DNA from: Amoebidium appalachense
Taxonomy: Eukaryota > Ichthyosporea
Length of the DNA: 64,000 nt
Assembly: GCA_963693365.1 (NCBI GenBank)
Contig: CAVNZM010000003.1
Location: 2,356,001-2,420,000, forward strand
Direction: 5' to 3'
The position numbers were made by a program, and so were the translations under genes. This document shows, in pieces, positions 1 to 12,584 of this stretch; within the stretch, counting starts at the first letter, position 1, and each line of letters starts with the position of its first letter. The notes beneath the pieces are model-generated. The model did no database searches. It worked only from the letters and a program-made list of their open reading frames with translations, and was not told where the DNA came from.

Positions 1-288
1 TTGCCTCTGAAGACTCGGAACATGACGGTAGCCAATGACGATATATAAATATATATAGAAGAAAAACAACTAGTGTATGTGTGACGTGTTGGTGGCTAAT
101 GATTTATACATTATATATATGATGGTATATAAATAAACGACGGATGGTGGAGAAGAAATCCCCACTGAAGATGCACACACTGAAGATCGATGAAGACAGC
201 AGTAGACTTTCGTTGGGAGGTGTCTCTACACGGTGATGTGTAGACCTCTGGCCAGGGCCCCAACCTACTTGAAGACCACTGTAGATGA

Positions 289-330
<42 letters not shown>

Positions 331-331
331 C
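1..331 (-). repeat. 3' end of the copia element (3' UTR and partial LTR)
   Basis: This stretch lies just downstream of the copia stop codon. It is related to 40,069-40,324, which lies in the same place beyond the second copia copy, and to parts of the 9.5-11.4 kb repeats (shared words include GACGGATGGTGGAGAA and TTGCCTCTGAAGACTCGG). It is therefore read as copia 3' UTR plus part of the 3' LTR, running off the window edge. A run of about 34 G lies at 293-326. LTR ends could not be placed. Confidence 0.5.
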
Positions 332-3300
332 TCAGTCACGAAGACTGAGTGAATCACGGTGCTGCTCGTGGGAGGGCCCGGGCAGGGGCTTGGTGAAGAT
401 GTCAGCCACGTTGTCTTTGCTGGACACGTAGGTGACGACCACATCCCCACTCTTGATGTAGTCCTTCGTGTTGTGGTAACGGACTGCAATGTGTTTGGTC
501 CGGTGCTTGATGCTGTTGGTGTGCAGGAGGGCAATGGTGGACTGGTTGTCACAGTAGACGGGGGTGGGGTCGGTCATCGGGTAGCCGAGTTCACGGAGGA
601 GATCACGGTGCCAGATGACGTTTTGAACAGCAGCATTGATGGCCAGAAGCTCAGCCTCGGTGGTGGATGTTGCCGTGATGGACTGCAGCTTCGAATACCA
701 TGTGATGGGTATGCCCTTGAAGAAGATGACGTATCCGGTGGTTGAACGACGGGTGTTGGGGCAGTTGGCAAAGTCAGCATCAGAATAACACTCCAGCAAG
801 GGGGTGTTGTCGTCGGAAGCAGACTTGTCGTAGTGAAGGCCGAGGTTGGAAGTGCCGATGAGGTACCGAACTACACGGAGTAGACATTCCCATGCAAGTT
901 TGGTGGGGTTGGCACTGAATCTACCGAGGTAGCCGATGGCAAAGGAGATGTCGGGCCGGGAACAACGAGCAACCCACAAAAGACGGCCGAGTAGTTCACG
1001 GTAGGGAACCTTGATGGGTGGTGAGTCGTTCTCGTTGATGGTGATGACGGTGCCGACGGGAATGGGAGTAGCCTTGGGGTGAGCATCGTTGAGGTTGAAG
1101 TCTCTGACGATGTCGTTGATGTAGGATTGTTGAAGCAGCTTGAGGTGACCGGGTGTGTGGATGAGCTGGGTGCCAAGGAAGATGTCGGGAAGGTCAACCT
1201 TGCAGAGAGCTGACTTCATGATGTGGTCTACTAGATCCTTGGTGTGGGAAGAGTTGGCCGTGCAGATGATGATGACGTCGTCCACATAGTTGCCAGTGAG
1301 GATGATGTCACCGTTGGGGAAGGTCTTGATGTAGACACATGGATCTGAACGGAGACGTTCAAGACCGTGAGTAAGGAGGACCTTGTCGAAGTACTCATAC
1401 CAGGCCAGTGATGCTTGCTTGAGCCCGTAGAGTGCCTTCTTAAGTTTCCAGACCTTGTGTTCGTTGCCGGGGGTGATGAAGCCAGGTGGTGGCTCAATGT
1501 AGATGTCTTCTTGAAGAGGACTGTTGAGGAAGGCAGTTGAGACGTCGAGTTGATGAATCTCATGGTTGCCGTCCACACCGATGGCAAGGAGGGCACGGAC
1601 GGAGGAGGACATCACCACGGGGGAAGAGGTGTCACCGTAGTCAACACCGTAGACTTGAGTGAAGCCCTTTGCAACACCACGAGCTTTGATCTTGGTGTCA
1701 CCGGCTGAGTTGAGGACTTTCTCAGTCACAATCCACTTGAACTTGATGATGTTGGCACCAGGGGGGGGATCAACAATGGTGAAGACATCCTTGGTGATGA
1801 AGGCTTGGTACTCGGAGGTGAGGGCAGCTATGACGGCATCACCGTTGGGACCGTTGCAAAGCTTTTGAATGCCCTTGGGGAGCTGGTCAATGTTGATGGT
1901 CGGTGCTACGATGCTAACCAGTGCCGTTGGAGTCTTGGTGAGACGGGTAGACCGACGAAGGTTGGGCTTGGGGGGGTCCTTGAGAGGGGTGGTGGCCGGG
2001 TAGGTGGTGGAGGCCGGGATAGGGGCATGGAAGCCAGGAATAGGACCGGTGGTGAGGGGGGCATCGGTGTCCACAGGGCTGCTCGAGGCCGAGTGGAAGG
2101 TGGGGGACCCAGGACGAACCGGAGTCATGTAGCCGGGTTGATGTACAGCAACGGGGGGGGACGGCAGCAAGGGTTGTTGGCCAGTGGGGGGGGGGCTCGG
2201 GGGAGGTACGGGTTCAACCGGGGCTGGTTGGTTGTGCCAGGACGGTTGGGAGATGACCACAGACGGAGTTTCATCGTCGTCGTCGGAGGGGGGGTCCAAT
2301 GTCGGCAGATCGGGTTTGGGGGGAACGGAGACCTGATTGGTGCTGCTCGTGAATTTCGACTCGTCGAAGATCACATCACGGCAGATCTTGATTTGGTTGC
2401 TGGCATGGTCGAGGATCTTGTGTGCCTTGGAGGGTAGGTCCCAGCCGACGTAGGTGCCGACTCTGACGGTTGATGCCAGCTTGTTCCTCTTTGACCGGGG
2501 AACATGCACGTATGCAGGGGAGCCGAACACGTGGAGCTGGGAGACGTCGGGTTTGAAGCCGTGGAAGGCCTCGAAGGGAGTGTTGCCGTTGGCAGCAGAT
2601 GACGGTGTGACGTTGATGATGTAGCCTGCATGCTTGAGAGCAGCAACCCACAACTTGGGAGAGAGAGGTTGGTCCTTGTCGGCATGGAGGAAGCAACGGA
2701 CTGTCTCTTGCAGTTCTCTCATCTTCCGTTCAACAACACCGTTTTGCTGTGGTGTGTCGACGGGGGCAAACTCCATGATGATGCCTTTCTGCTTGCAGTA
2801 GGCCTCGGTGTCCTTGGAGGTGAACTCAGAGCCGGAGTCAAACCGAAGATGGGTGACGATCTCAGGTGTCTGACGTTCAATGGTTTCAACGAGAGACTGA
2901 ATGTGGCTGAGGGTTTCACCACGGTTGTAGAGGGGGAACACGGTGGTGTAACCGGTGGCATCACAAACACACACCAGAGCAACCTTGTAGCCTCCGTAGG
3001 AAGCACAGGGAGCTTCGAAGAAGTCCAGATGCCACTTAGCACCGGGAATGGTGAATTTGGAACGGGTGCCGGGAAAGGGGGCCTTGGTGGTCTTGCCAGA
3101 CATGCAGCCGAAGCAGTCACTGTTGTCGGGTGACTTGAGGGAGTGGGGCATGCCGATGACAAGCTCATCTTTGGCCATCCTGGTGACGGTGGAGAGGGCA
3201 CGGTGGCCGAGACGGTTGTGCCAAAGGGTGAGGTCGGTGGGTGGTTGAGTCCTTGCTGTGTAGGCTTGGACCTTCGGGTGTTGAGGAGTCTCAATCACAT

Positions 3301-4696
3301 AGTCAGTGATGTAGTAGAGACCGTCGAGGGGGGTGAGATCTGAAATGATGTCACCATTACGGCTGTAGAGGAACGACGGGTGGTTGTCTGTATCGTCACA
3401 ATGACCCAGGAGGCCGGCAGCTGAGGCCATGGAGGTAGACACGAGGAAAGACGGTGCCTCGGGTACGTAGTAAGCATTGATGCTGCACGGTGTTGGGTGT
3501 CCGTTGTAGTGCAGTGTCATGTTGATGATGCCACGTTGTTTGGCATTGACTGTGCCGAGGCCGTGAATGGGGGTGGGAGGACACGGGGTAAGGGAGGAGA
3601 AATACTCCTTGATGGGGCAGATGTGTGCATTACAAGCACTGTCCCAGACGGGGTCGTTACTGTCAGGTGTGCCGGTGGAGGAGATAAGTGCAAATTTCAC
3701 ACTCTTGTCACCTTTCTCCTGCTTGGCACGACGAGCAACTGTACAGCCAGGCTCCGGGCATGCTGTGATGTGGTGGGGCTCATGGCAGTAGGAACACTTC
3801 ACACTTTTGGTGTTGTGCTGTCGGTTACGGTTGTCCCTGTTACCACGGTGGTAAGGGGAAGTTGAACGGGGGCCGGGTGACTTGGAGGAAGGACGAGGAT
3901 CACGGGAACGGGACGGGGAACGGTGAGGTGTATGCTCACGTCGAGGAATACGGTTACGGAGGTCACCGGGGGGAAGCACTCTGCTCTGGAGTGCACGGAG
4001 GGGACGGTTGTTGACGGTTGCACCTGTGCCTGCGTCGATGAGGCCGGCACGGATTTCAGCTCCTCGGATGTCACTGATGAGCATGTTGAAGGACGGGTAG
4101 GCCTTGTTGTTCATCCAGTAGTCGGAGCAGAGACGTTCAATGTCGGAGCAGACCAGGGCTGTGTTCTTCCGGAGGTGGAGGAAGAACTTACGTACGACAT
4201 CCTTGTGCTGGACGGGCTCGTCGAGGCAGGCAAGTGTCGTAGCCAGACGTTGGAGACGGGTGAGGTATGCTGTGACGTTGGGGTAGTCTCGTAGTTCAAG
4301 CTCCTCGAAGGTGACTTGAATCTGGGTGACTCGGGCCTCCTTCTCTGCTACATACGCCATACGTAGGTTGTGGAAGACTTCACCACCGTGGACACCGTCT
4401 TGCATCCGGCCGGAGTCGTAGAGCTCGGTCGGGTGGACGGACTGGTTGAGGATCTGGTCGAGGACGTCGGAAGCTTTCTTGTAGGAGTCCTTGGTGGTGT
4501 AGCCTAGCCACTGGTTGGCTTCAGCGCCGTCAACCCACTGTGGCCTCTTGATAGCGTCAACGAATTTCTCGGCAATGGTTGTTCTAATGAACCGGTGAAT
4601 GAGTGGCTCCCACTCGAAATAATTAAGACGTTTCTCGTCTCGTTTCTCGGACGGATTCCATATTGGAAGGTTGATATACGACGGTTTGTCAGTCAT
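332..4696 (-). CDS. Ty1/copia-type retrotransposon Gag-Pol polyprotein
   Basis: A single unbroken ORF of 1,454 residues encodes all steps of copia replication. In order: a gag region (about 1-300) ending in a Ser/Arg-rich tail; a zinc knuckle CSYCHEPHHITAC (about 301-313); a protease site WDSACNAH (about 350), with DSA where DTG or DSG is usual; an integrase with the HHCC finger (HNRLGH ... CFGC) and catalytic D-D-E in WHLDFF, RFDSGSEF and QQNGVVER; an RT with QLDVSTAFLN and YVDD; and a terminal RNase H with SDADFA, TTEAELLA, DNQSTI and ADIFTKPL. Integrase before RT is the copia order. The ATG at 4,696 is followed directly by gag-like sequence. The intact frame suggests a recent copy. The 5' LTR was not identified, and the 3' LTR is cut by the window edge. 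Confidence 0.95.
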   Translation of the reverse strand: MTDKPSYINLPIWNPSEKRDEKRLNYFEWEPLIHRFIRTTIAEKFVDAIKRPQWVDGAEANQWLGYTTKDSYKKASDVLDQILNQSVHPTELYDSGRMQDGVHGGEVFHNLRMAYVAEKEARVTQIQVTFEELELRDYPNVTAYLTRLQRLATTLACLDEPVQHKDVVRKFFLHLRKNTALVCSDIERLCSDYWMNNKAYPSFNMLISDIRGAEIRAGLIDAGTGATVNNRPLRALQSRVLPPGDLRNRIPRREHTPHRSPSRSRDPRPSSKSPGPRSTSPYHRGNRDNRNRQHNTKSVKCSYCHEPHHITACPEPGCTVARRAKQEKGDKSVKFALISSTGTPDSNDPVWDSACNAHICPIKEYFSSLTPCPPTPIHGLGTVNAKQRGIINMTLHYNGHPTPCSINAYYVPEAPSFLVSTSMASAAGLLGHCDDTDNHPSFLYSRNGDIISDLTPLDGLYYITDYVIETPQHPKVQAYTARTQPPTDLTLWHNRLGHRALSTVTRMAKDELVIGMPHSLKSPDNSDCFGCMSGKTTKAPFPGTRSKFTIPGAKWHLDFFEAPCASYGGYKVALVCVCDATGYTTVFPLYNRGETLSHIQSLVETIERQTPEIVTHLRFDSGSEFTSKDTEAYCKQKGIIMEFAPVDTPQQNGVVERKMRELQETVRCFLHADKDQPLSPKLWVAALKHAGYIINVTPSSAANGNTPFEAFHGFKPDVSQLHVFGSPAYVHVPRSKRNKLASTVRVGTYVGWDLPSKAHKILDHASNQIKICRDVIFDESKFTSSTNQVSVPPKPDLPTLDPPSDDDDETPSVVISQPSWHNQPAPVEPVPPPSPPPTGQQPLLPSPPVAVHQPGYMTPVRPGSPTFHSASSSPVDTDAPLTTGPIPGFHAPIPASTTYPATTPLKDPPKPNLRRSTRLTKTPTALVSIVAPTINIDQLPKGIQKLCNGPNGDAVIAALTSEYQAFITKDVFTIVDPPPGANIIKFKWIVTEKVLNSAGDTKIKARGVAKGFTQVYGVDYGDTSSPVVMSSSVRALLAIGVDGNHEIHQLDVSTAFLNSPLQEDIYIEPPPGFITPGNEHKVWKLKKALYGLKQASLAWYEYFDKVLLTHGLERLRSDPCVYIKTFPNGDIILTGNYVDDVIIICTANSSHTKDLVDHIMKSALCKVDLPDIFLGTQLIHTPGHLKLLQQSYINDIVRDFNLNDAHPKATPIPVGTVITINENDSPPIKVPYRELLGRLLWVARCSRPDISFAIGYLGRFSANPTKLAWECLLRVVRYLIGTSNLGLHYDKSASDDNTPLLECYSDADFANCPNTRRSTTGYVIFFKGIPITWYSKLQSITATSTTEAELLAINAAVQNVIWHRDLLRELGYPMTDPTPVYCDNQSTIALLHTNSIKHRTKHIAVRYHNTKDYIKSGDVVVTYVSSKDNVADIFTKPLPGPSHEQHRDSLSLRD

Positions 4697-5464
4697 GATT
4701 GAAGCAGTAAGACTGAGAGATTTTCGCGGTTGTAGCGAGATTGTGTGTTAGCGTGCAAAGGGGCCGTAAACCTGTTATTTTGTGTGGGTAAACAGAGAAG
4801 CAGAGAGCACAGATGGGTGTTATGATATACACAACACAGAGACACACGGGAAAAACACAACCGGAGAGGAGGAACGATTTCTGGAACCATGGGAAGTGAA
4901 TACGACTGCTTATGATTTATTTCAAGATGAGGTCCCTTTTATACTTGGGAATGTGAAACGATAAACCAATCAAAAGAACGAAAACTATGAGTGTAAAATA
5001 TATCGATTAAAATGTCTGTCGACACATAGAATATAAAACTCAATCCTCTAATGAAAGAAACTTCTAATAAAACCACGGAAACATTTAACAAAATGAAACC
5101 ACTTATGTAACTATTAATTCATAACATACATTTATACATGTTCTTATCATAACACGTCTAAATATAATTATTCCTAATAGTTGAAGAACATAGCACAATG
5201 CTACGTCGTGGGAAAGGAATGAGAAAGGAATGTAAGTTACTATATTTGGGAAAATACAAACGAGATATGATTGGATGACATATATAGATTTTGACACAAA
5301 CGACAATACGTGTGCGCGAGCTAAGTATGTCGATACGTACACAGATCTAAGATGTCGTGTACACGGAAACGGAAAAGAAAGAAAGAAATGAAGAAAGGAA
5401 AAGGAAACAAACTACAACAACTAATAAATAAATACAAAACTCAACTTCTAAGTCTTGCTGAGAA
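4697..5464. other. No gene seen; copia leader side and AT-rich spacer
   Basis: The part next to 4,696 must hold the copia 5' leader, but no primer binding site or LTR end could be recognised. The rest is AT-rich, with short purine tracts around 5,370-5,410. No coding exon or RNA gene was seen. Confidence 0.4.
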
Positions 5465-5588
5465 TCAAGTGAAGATGACAATTCCTGCAGGGTAGTGGTG
5501 GCTCGAAGCAGCTCGGCCGGAGCAAAGTGGGGGGCCAATCTGCCAGTGTTGCTCCGGAACGGGAGATCTGGGGGGGGGGGGGGGGGGG

Positions 5589-7278
5589 TTAGCCCAAGGG
5601 AAGGGATAGGAACTCGTGGACCCAGGAGGGGAAGGGGCAGGGCTCCGGTTGCAGGGAAGGTCGGAGTCGTCGGGCCCGGGGAAGTTGGTTACGAGAAATG
5701 GCATCGGCCAGATGGTTGAGGGGTCCTGGTAGGTAGGATGCCTGTAACGTAAATTGGTATTGCATTTCCATGCGGGTGATGAACCGAATAAGTTTGGCCA
5801 TCACGGGGTGGGGGGAAGACCGGGAGTGCAGGTCAGACACAGCACCCGTGTTCAACGTCGCATAAAATACGGACATGGTGGGTGGACCAGGAGGGGGCCC
5901 AGAGGGCCACGGCGGCTGCGATGGCCAGGAGTTCGATGACGAAAGAACCGAGTTTACCCTCATGAGCATAGAGGGCTTGGGTGGAGGGGGACCAGGGCAT
6001 GAAGAACCATTGGTCGAGCCAGTGGCCTCCTAGACCCACCGATCCGGCAGCATCAGTGGCCAGGGTGGTGTATGTGGGGGGTGTGATGAGGTGCACCCCA
6101 TTCCATGATGTGAGGAACTGGTGCCATTCGGCTATGTCGGCCCGGGCGGCAGCAGTCAGTCGTATGTGGTGGTGGCCGGCAAGGTGTGGGTGGGTCCGGA
6201 GAAGGGCCCATAGGCGCTGGGAGAAGGCCCTCCCGGGGGGGGAACCAGCTGGGCACACCAGGTGAGTTTGCCGAGGAGGGACTGGAGGTCCCGAATGGTG
6301 ATGGTGGGCTTTGGGTGGGAAGTGAGGTCGAGTAGGTCCGAGAGCTTGGAAGCCGGGATTCGTGCCTCCATGGCGATGGAGTCGAATTCGATACCGATGA
6401 AGACGACACGGGTAGCCGGGCCCTGCATCTTGTCTTCGGAGATGGCAATGTGCAGCTCTCGGCAGAGTTGCAGGAAGGTGGATAGGTGACGTTGGCACTG
6501 CTCTTGTGTGGGGGCGACTATAATCCAGTCGTCTACGTAGTGGCGGATGAGGGTAATACCGTGCTGGTGTGCCAGCCACTGTAGGGTGGCCGCGATCCGT
6601 TCCCAGATGGCTGGGCTAGATTTCAGGCCGAAGGGCAGTCTGGTTTCAACGTAAAAATGCCCTTGCCATTTGAATGCCATTAAGTGGTGGTCTTCCGGTC
6701 GGATGGGCATGTGCCGGAAGGCAGCCTGCACATCTGCCACGGCCATGTAGCAGCCGGGGCCTGCGTCGAGAATGAGTTGGGTGACATCCCGGGCGCGAAT
6801 GTACTGAAGTTCGTCGGGGTAGGTGATGCTGTCATTGACACTGCTACCCCGGGGCCAGGAGAGGTGGTGGATTCGACGGTACTTGGGGGGGTTCCCTTTC
6901 TTGGTAACGGCGCCGATGGGGGAGGAGCGGTGGACCGGAAATTCGTCAAAGAATTGGGCCGGGGAGAGGGGGCCGCGCAGGTGGCCGAGGGCGACTTCTT
7001 TGGCAATATCCACCGTGATAGCGGCAGCTGCCTCCGGGGTGGTGGGTAGGTTGGGGCCCACCCGAGAGGTGGAGGGGCCGCGATAGCCGATGTCGACGCC
7101 GAATTCGACATTGTGGAGGAGTTGTGTGGCGAATGGTTGGTCCGGGTAGGAGGCCAGCAGTTCCCGGAGGCGGGAGGTGTCAATGTGGTGCTGGGGCAGC
7201 GGGCGGGCCTCCGGGTCTGAGCCTCGGGGGAAGGGGGTGGTTAGCAAGGGTGGTGTACCCTTGGGGAGATCCCGGCAG

Positions 7279-7314
<36 letters not shown>

Positions 7315-7409
7315 CAGGGCCCCGGGGGGTTAGAGTAGGGCAGCTGGGCCCAAGTGAGGGTGGGCAGGGAGGGCAGCGGGGCCCTGTGCAGGGGAATGTG
7401 CCCGAGCAC
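5589..7409 (-). CDS. DIRS-like reverse transcriptase-RNase H, frameshifted
   Basis: Reading leftward, the 7,409-6,156 frame holds a DIRS-type RT: HRSSPIGAVTKKGNPPKYR, a Y-V-D-D catalytic box in IRHYVDDWIIVAPT, and LPFGLKSSPAIW. Near a G-run at about 6,235 the frame moves, and RNase H follows (TLATDAAGSVGLGG, then IELLAIAAAVALWAP). A second shift near 5,860-5,890 leads to the RNase H end YLPGPLNHLADAISR and a stop at 5,589. This RT to RNase H order with no aspartic protease or integrase fits DIRS-like YR retrotransposons. The expected tyrosine recombinase ORF was not found downstream (5,340-5,590). The breaks are near homopolymers, so the copy may be less damaged than it looks. Confidence 0.8.
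7270..7315. repeat. Poly-G tract
   Basis: A near-pure run of about 30 G with flanking G-rich sequence, inside the N-terminal part of the DIRS-like RT frame, where it reads as poly-Pro. It is a likely site of length error. Confidence 0.7.
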
Positions 7410-7704
7410 GCGGGGGTGTGGGCGGACACAGAGGTAGAAGAAGGGGGGGGAGGGAGTGCTAGGTGAGTGTAAGGGGGGGGGGGAGGCTCGTGGGATGGGG
7501 GGGGAGTAAAATTATGTGCAGTGGCCAGAATAAACGTCTTTGTGTAGGGACATTTATTCTTGACGCGCGCGGGCGCCGTAGTTGGCCTGCGAAATTTTGT
7601 ACTCAGCCCTATTGGCCCGTTCTCCCGAGCTCCGTTTACCTGTACTCGTGTGTCCTAGCTCCTAACCCCTATGTTCTAGCTGTGTGTGTGGGTGTGCGCG
7701 AAGA

Positions 7705-8863
7705 CTAGGCATTGTGCTTGCAGTCTTTGCGGGGGTGTGTGCCAGAGCAGAGCGGGCACACGTGGGAGAAGGGGCAGGGCTGCTTAGCGCAGGACCGACC
7801 GTTAATGTGGAAATTCCTGCAGTGCGTCGCGGGTAGATCCACGGGTCGGGCCGGTTTTGCCGGGCCGGGTTGCGGGCCAGGGCGGTTAGGGGTTTGACCC
7901 CCGCCGGGCTTGTGGGGCGGCTTAAAGCCGTCAAGACCACAGCCGGGCTTGGGGTACATGGGGCAGGCAGCGCTGGGGTGGTCGGGGAAGCCACAGCGCT
8001 GACATGCGTCCGGGATGAGCAGAGTGGCTGGCAGGAGGAGATCCTGGTGGAGTTGGGCGAGCAGGTTGGGACACTCGATCGGAGCCCGACCCTGCTGGTG
8101 GGCAACGGTGCGGGCGTATACGTCATAGTTGTGGATCTGGGCCCACGGGTATCGGGTGCTGAGGCGAGTGATGTGCTGAGTCCAAAGTACGTCTTTGTCC
8201 GTGGGGAGGCCGAGGTGGTGCTTGGCGGCCATGTAATGGGTCGAAGCTTGGATCCAAATGACGAGTGAACGCAGGGGAACGGGTTTGTCTTGGCGAAAAG
8301 TCTCGATGCTGCCGTCGTCGGCCATGCGCAGATGCTGACCTTTCTTGGATGGGGCCAGGAGGGCGGCGGGGGTGAACTTATACAGGTCGACGAAACGATT
8401 GGCGCGCAAATCTGCCAGCACATCCGCGGGGGGAAGCGGGAGTGTGCCCGGCTGAATGTCGCCAGTGTTCTCACCTGTGATGGGGGGCGCGGGCAGGGCA
8501 GGTAGGTCTAGGTCAGGGCCGAGATGCAGCCCCGGGGAAACCTCCCCGGGTGTGGAGGGCGCGGCGGGGGTCGCGGTTGGTGAGAGCAGCCAGGACGCCA
8601 GCCATCTGGGTGCTGATGGCGGTGAGGGCGGCCAGGACGGCGTCTTGAGAAGTCATCTGCGGGGACGGCGGGGCCTGAGGGGGGACTTCAGGAGTGGAGG
8701 GCAGAGTAGCCGGCGGGTCCGGGTCCGTGGTGGTATGGGCCGCTGGAGGCGCGTCAGTGTCCGCGGGAGCGTTGGTCAGCCTGTGGCGGAGGTCGCTGCG
8801 GGTCAGGCGCTTAGGTGCCGCGGCAGGGGCGGCGGCTGAGGCCTGGCGCTTTTTCGGCGGCAT
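7705..8863 (-). CDS. DIRS-like Gag protein, frameshifted
   Basis: The ORF opens at 8,863 with a basic, Ala/Pro-rich N-terminus (MPPKKRQASAAAPAAAPK) to about 8,513. It resumes in another frame at about 8,421 and ends at 7,705. The C-terminal part has two cysteine clusters: CQRCGFPDHPSAAC, and a CRNFHINGRSC ... CPFSHVCPLCSGTHPRKDC block. The second matches the CCCH/CCHC-like nucleic-acid binding end typical of DIRS and Ngaro gag proteins. It lies upstream of the RT-RNase H in the same orientation, as expected for one element. The 8,421-8,513 junction is GC-rich and probably hides an indel. Confidence 0.7.
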
Positions 8864-8980
8864 GCTGACCGGCGTAGGGAAAGATAGGGAGAATGAAAAG
8901 GAATATAATAGCTGTAAGGCTGTGGATGCTAAACACAGAAGATGTGTTTGTAGCTTGCTGATCTGCTAAAAACTGTCGTG

Positions 8981-8990
8981 CTTATATAGT
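8981..8990 (-). promoter_or_regulatory. Probable TATA box of the DIRS-like element
   Basis: On the minus strand this reads ACTATATAAG, about 120 bases upstream of the gag ATG at 8,863. It is the only TATA-like site in the leader. Confidence 0.4.
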
Positions 8991-8999
8991 CTAAGCCTA

Positions 9000-9092
9000 C
9001 CGATCTGAGCCAATCAAAAATCGATCTAGTGATATGTGAAATCTGATCCGAGCCAATCATAACTCGGTCTAGTGATCTGTGGTATCTGATGT
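9000..9092 (-). repeat. Two-copy tandem repeat with CCAAT motifs upstream of the DIRS-like gag
   Basis: Two units of about 45 bases share the order GAGCCAATCA ... CGATCTAGTGAT / CGGTCTAGTGAT ... TGTG. Each holds one GCCAAT motif just upstream of the probable TATA box, so they look like duplicated promoter elements. 9,093-9,524 is AT-rich, with no gene seen. Confidence 0.4.
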
Positions 9093-9663
9093 TTTGACTG
9101 GCTAATAGGTGCCCGTGTGCGGGCAGCCAACCGCTAACTGCTAAAACACGAAATGAAGCCTACATGGTTATGTTGGTACCGAACACCCATCCTACGTGTT
9201 TACCCAGAAAAAAATTTATGTCAATAATTTCCACAAATAAAACCCATATATATTTATGTTCGTCTCTATAAAGAAACTTATTTAAATACATATATTTCCT
9301 AATAGTCGACACTCTCAAAGTGAAGACACTTTGCAATAAACCGAATTCCATATATATCTATTGTCCAATCACAACACACATATATTAACAGACAGGAATG
9401 CACAACACAATCTACAGATGTACTCGCTCGCGACTATTGGCGAGCCATCCTTTTTGAGAACAAAACTAGGCCATTTTGAAATAAAGGAAAGACAACGAGT
9501 GAGGCTAGCCAATCACGCTACCTCTCAGATAAACAGAGGAGAGCAAACAGAAATAAAATACAATAAGTTCTTATCAGGCAAGAGAGCCAGGTGTGCACAG
9601 ATCTACAGATATCTGTGCCCACAGAAACAAGGGAGAGAGAGATACGGGGGGGGGGGGGGGGGG

Positions 9664-9837
<174 letters not shown>

Positions 9838-10204
9838 ACAAAGAAGGAAAGCAGACACGAATACAAACAAGCTAGGACACATACATACTTCAAGGCTCTT
9901 GCTGTCATACATGGTGACGTATTCCAACATCCCCACTCAAGGGGTTGAAGTTTGTGTTCTCGTGTCTGTTGATGTGACGGTAGATGAGGTCCAAACACAG
10001 GAGGGGCCGTCACACTCAAGTTTCCCCACTCGAGGATGCAAACCGAAGATCCTTGAGGTGGGAAGGAGAGAATCAAAACTGAAGAGGCACACAACGACGG
10101 TTGCCTCTGAAGACTCGGAACAATAAATCATGGTGGTTATCGTCGATATATATATATAGAGGAAACACTAGTGTATGTGTGACGTGTTGGTGGCTAATGT
10201 TTTA

Positions 10205-10382
10205 TACTGGGGACCACCCAGGTAAACACAAGGCATGAACATCTTGTGGACTGATTTATAGACTGGTGGTCAGCCAGTTAAGACACGGGGAAGGTGCATC
10301 CCGTGGACTAGGTTTAGACTGGCAGTCAACCAGCACGCCATGGCTATAGATAATTATTTATACTGGGACGCCATCCCAGTTC
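10205..10382. other. Cluster of short hairpins inside repeat copy 1
   Basis: Consecutive inverted repeats occur within 180 bases: CACAAG/CTTGTG, ACTGG/CCAGT, CACGGG/CCCGTG, and ACTGGGA/TCCCAGT around CGCCA. Most are followed by GGACT or start with TTTATA or TTTAGA, so the segment looks like a degenerate tandem of hairpin units. It recurs at 11,185-11,364. Confidence 0.5.
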
Positions 10383-10490
10383 GACATATATATAAAGTCG
10401 AATATAGAAGAAAACCAATATATATGGTGGGATATGATTATAAATAAACGACGGATGGTGGAGAATAATCCCCACTGAAGATGCACCGTG

Positions 10491-11372
<882 letters not shown>

Positions 11373-11588
11373 ACATCAGCAAGCTTCCCGGCGGTATTGC
11401 CAATATTGTGAGGCTATTATCTATTGCCAATATCGTAACAATACCAGATTAATACTGAAGTAATATCAATTATCCATTGCCAATGTATTGCCAGTAGAGA
11501 TTTTCTGTGGTAGAGACGCTATAGAAGTGTAATAGAACTGTAATATTGACGTAATATCGGCAACATATTGTGATATTATTGTCATACC
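11373..11588. repeat. AT-rich field of TATTGCCAATA-like words
   Basis: Words such as TATTGCCAATATTG and TATTGCCAATATCG recur at irregular spacing with no other structure. The young LTR element at 11,589 is inserted into this field, which resumes after 15,142. Confidence 0.5.
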
Positions 11589-12068
11589 TGTAAACAGTTG
11601 GACTAGTTAGGATAAGGCAGAGTACAACTGAATCAAAATAAAGACAGAGAACGGGTAGAAAGGCACACGCGGCCAAGTTGCTTTTACTATGGGCCGACTC
11701 AGTCTGTCTCAGACTTCACTGATGTGATCCCCGTACTGGGACGGCTTTGTTATATAGCCCCCAGGTTTCGGATCAAGGCCCAGGATTGCTTCATCCGCGG
11801 CCAGCGCGGGTGGCAACATGCCATTCGTGATTCTGGTGCGGTCCAAGCCAGTCAGACCTTCGTCCTATTTATGCAAACATCTTATTGGTTCACTTCGTTT
11901 ATGTGGTATGCAGCGGTAGAATCATACATGGTTCATTTCTTAGGTAAGATTGATTCCTATTGGTGTGGACATAATATTTATGTGATATTCATGACAAAGA
12001 ACGAATTGTGTGCTAGTAGATCACATTCTTTAGTAAACATGTACAGTTCATGTGTACAGTTGTTTACA
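11589..12068 (+). repeat. 5' LTR of the LARD-like element
   Basis: 480 bases, TGTAAACA...TGTTTACA, matching 14,663-15,142 without visible difference. Confidence 0.9.
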
Positions 12069-12584
12069 CTCCCCCCCTTGTCGGGAGCCTGGTGGTGTCG
12101 TTAGACAAGCAAACCACCAGGCTGAGAGGCGATAAACAACCTTCAGCGAGAATTCTTGTGTGTGCCGAGCTGCTGGACAGAACAGAGCAAGGACGGTGGA
12201 ATAGAGTTGTGCACGTCTATGAGCACTTCTTCATTTGCCAAAACGTAAATTCATGCAGCATTCTTCTGTGATTTCATTTTCGTGGCGAAGATTGTTGCAG
12301 AGTGTGCGTGCGAATAATTCGCTAAGCCTTCGTCTCTGTGCTTGGCTTTTCTGTAGAAGTAGTATTTTCCTTTTTGGGAATTTTTCCTTTTTAGGATACT
12401 CCCGCAGATTCGTTTTCAATTGCGAGTAATTTGGTTGTGTGGATGAATGATCATACCAAACATTCGATTATGAATATAACTCGAGCCTTAGGTCACTTCG
12501 TAGCTCAGGTAGTGGTGGATAGCTTCAAGGCTTAGCCGCTGCTCCTTATCCCGGTTCTACCTTAAGACTGTAAGGCGAGTCACC

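Noticed and set aside
104-552. Poly-Pro ORFs on the minus strand near the left edge
   Set aside because: They are translations of a G-run and shadows of the copia RNase H region.
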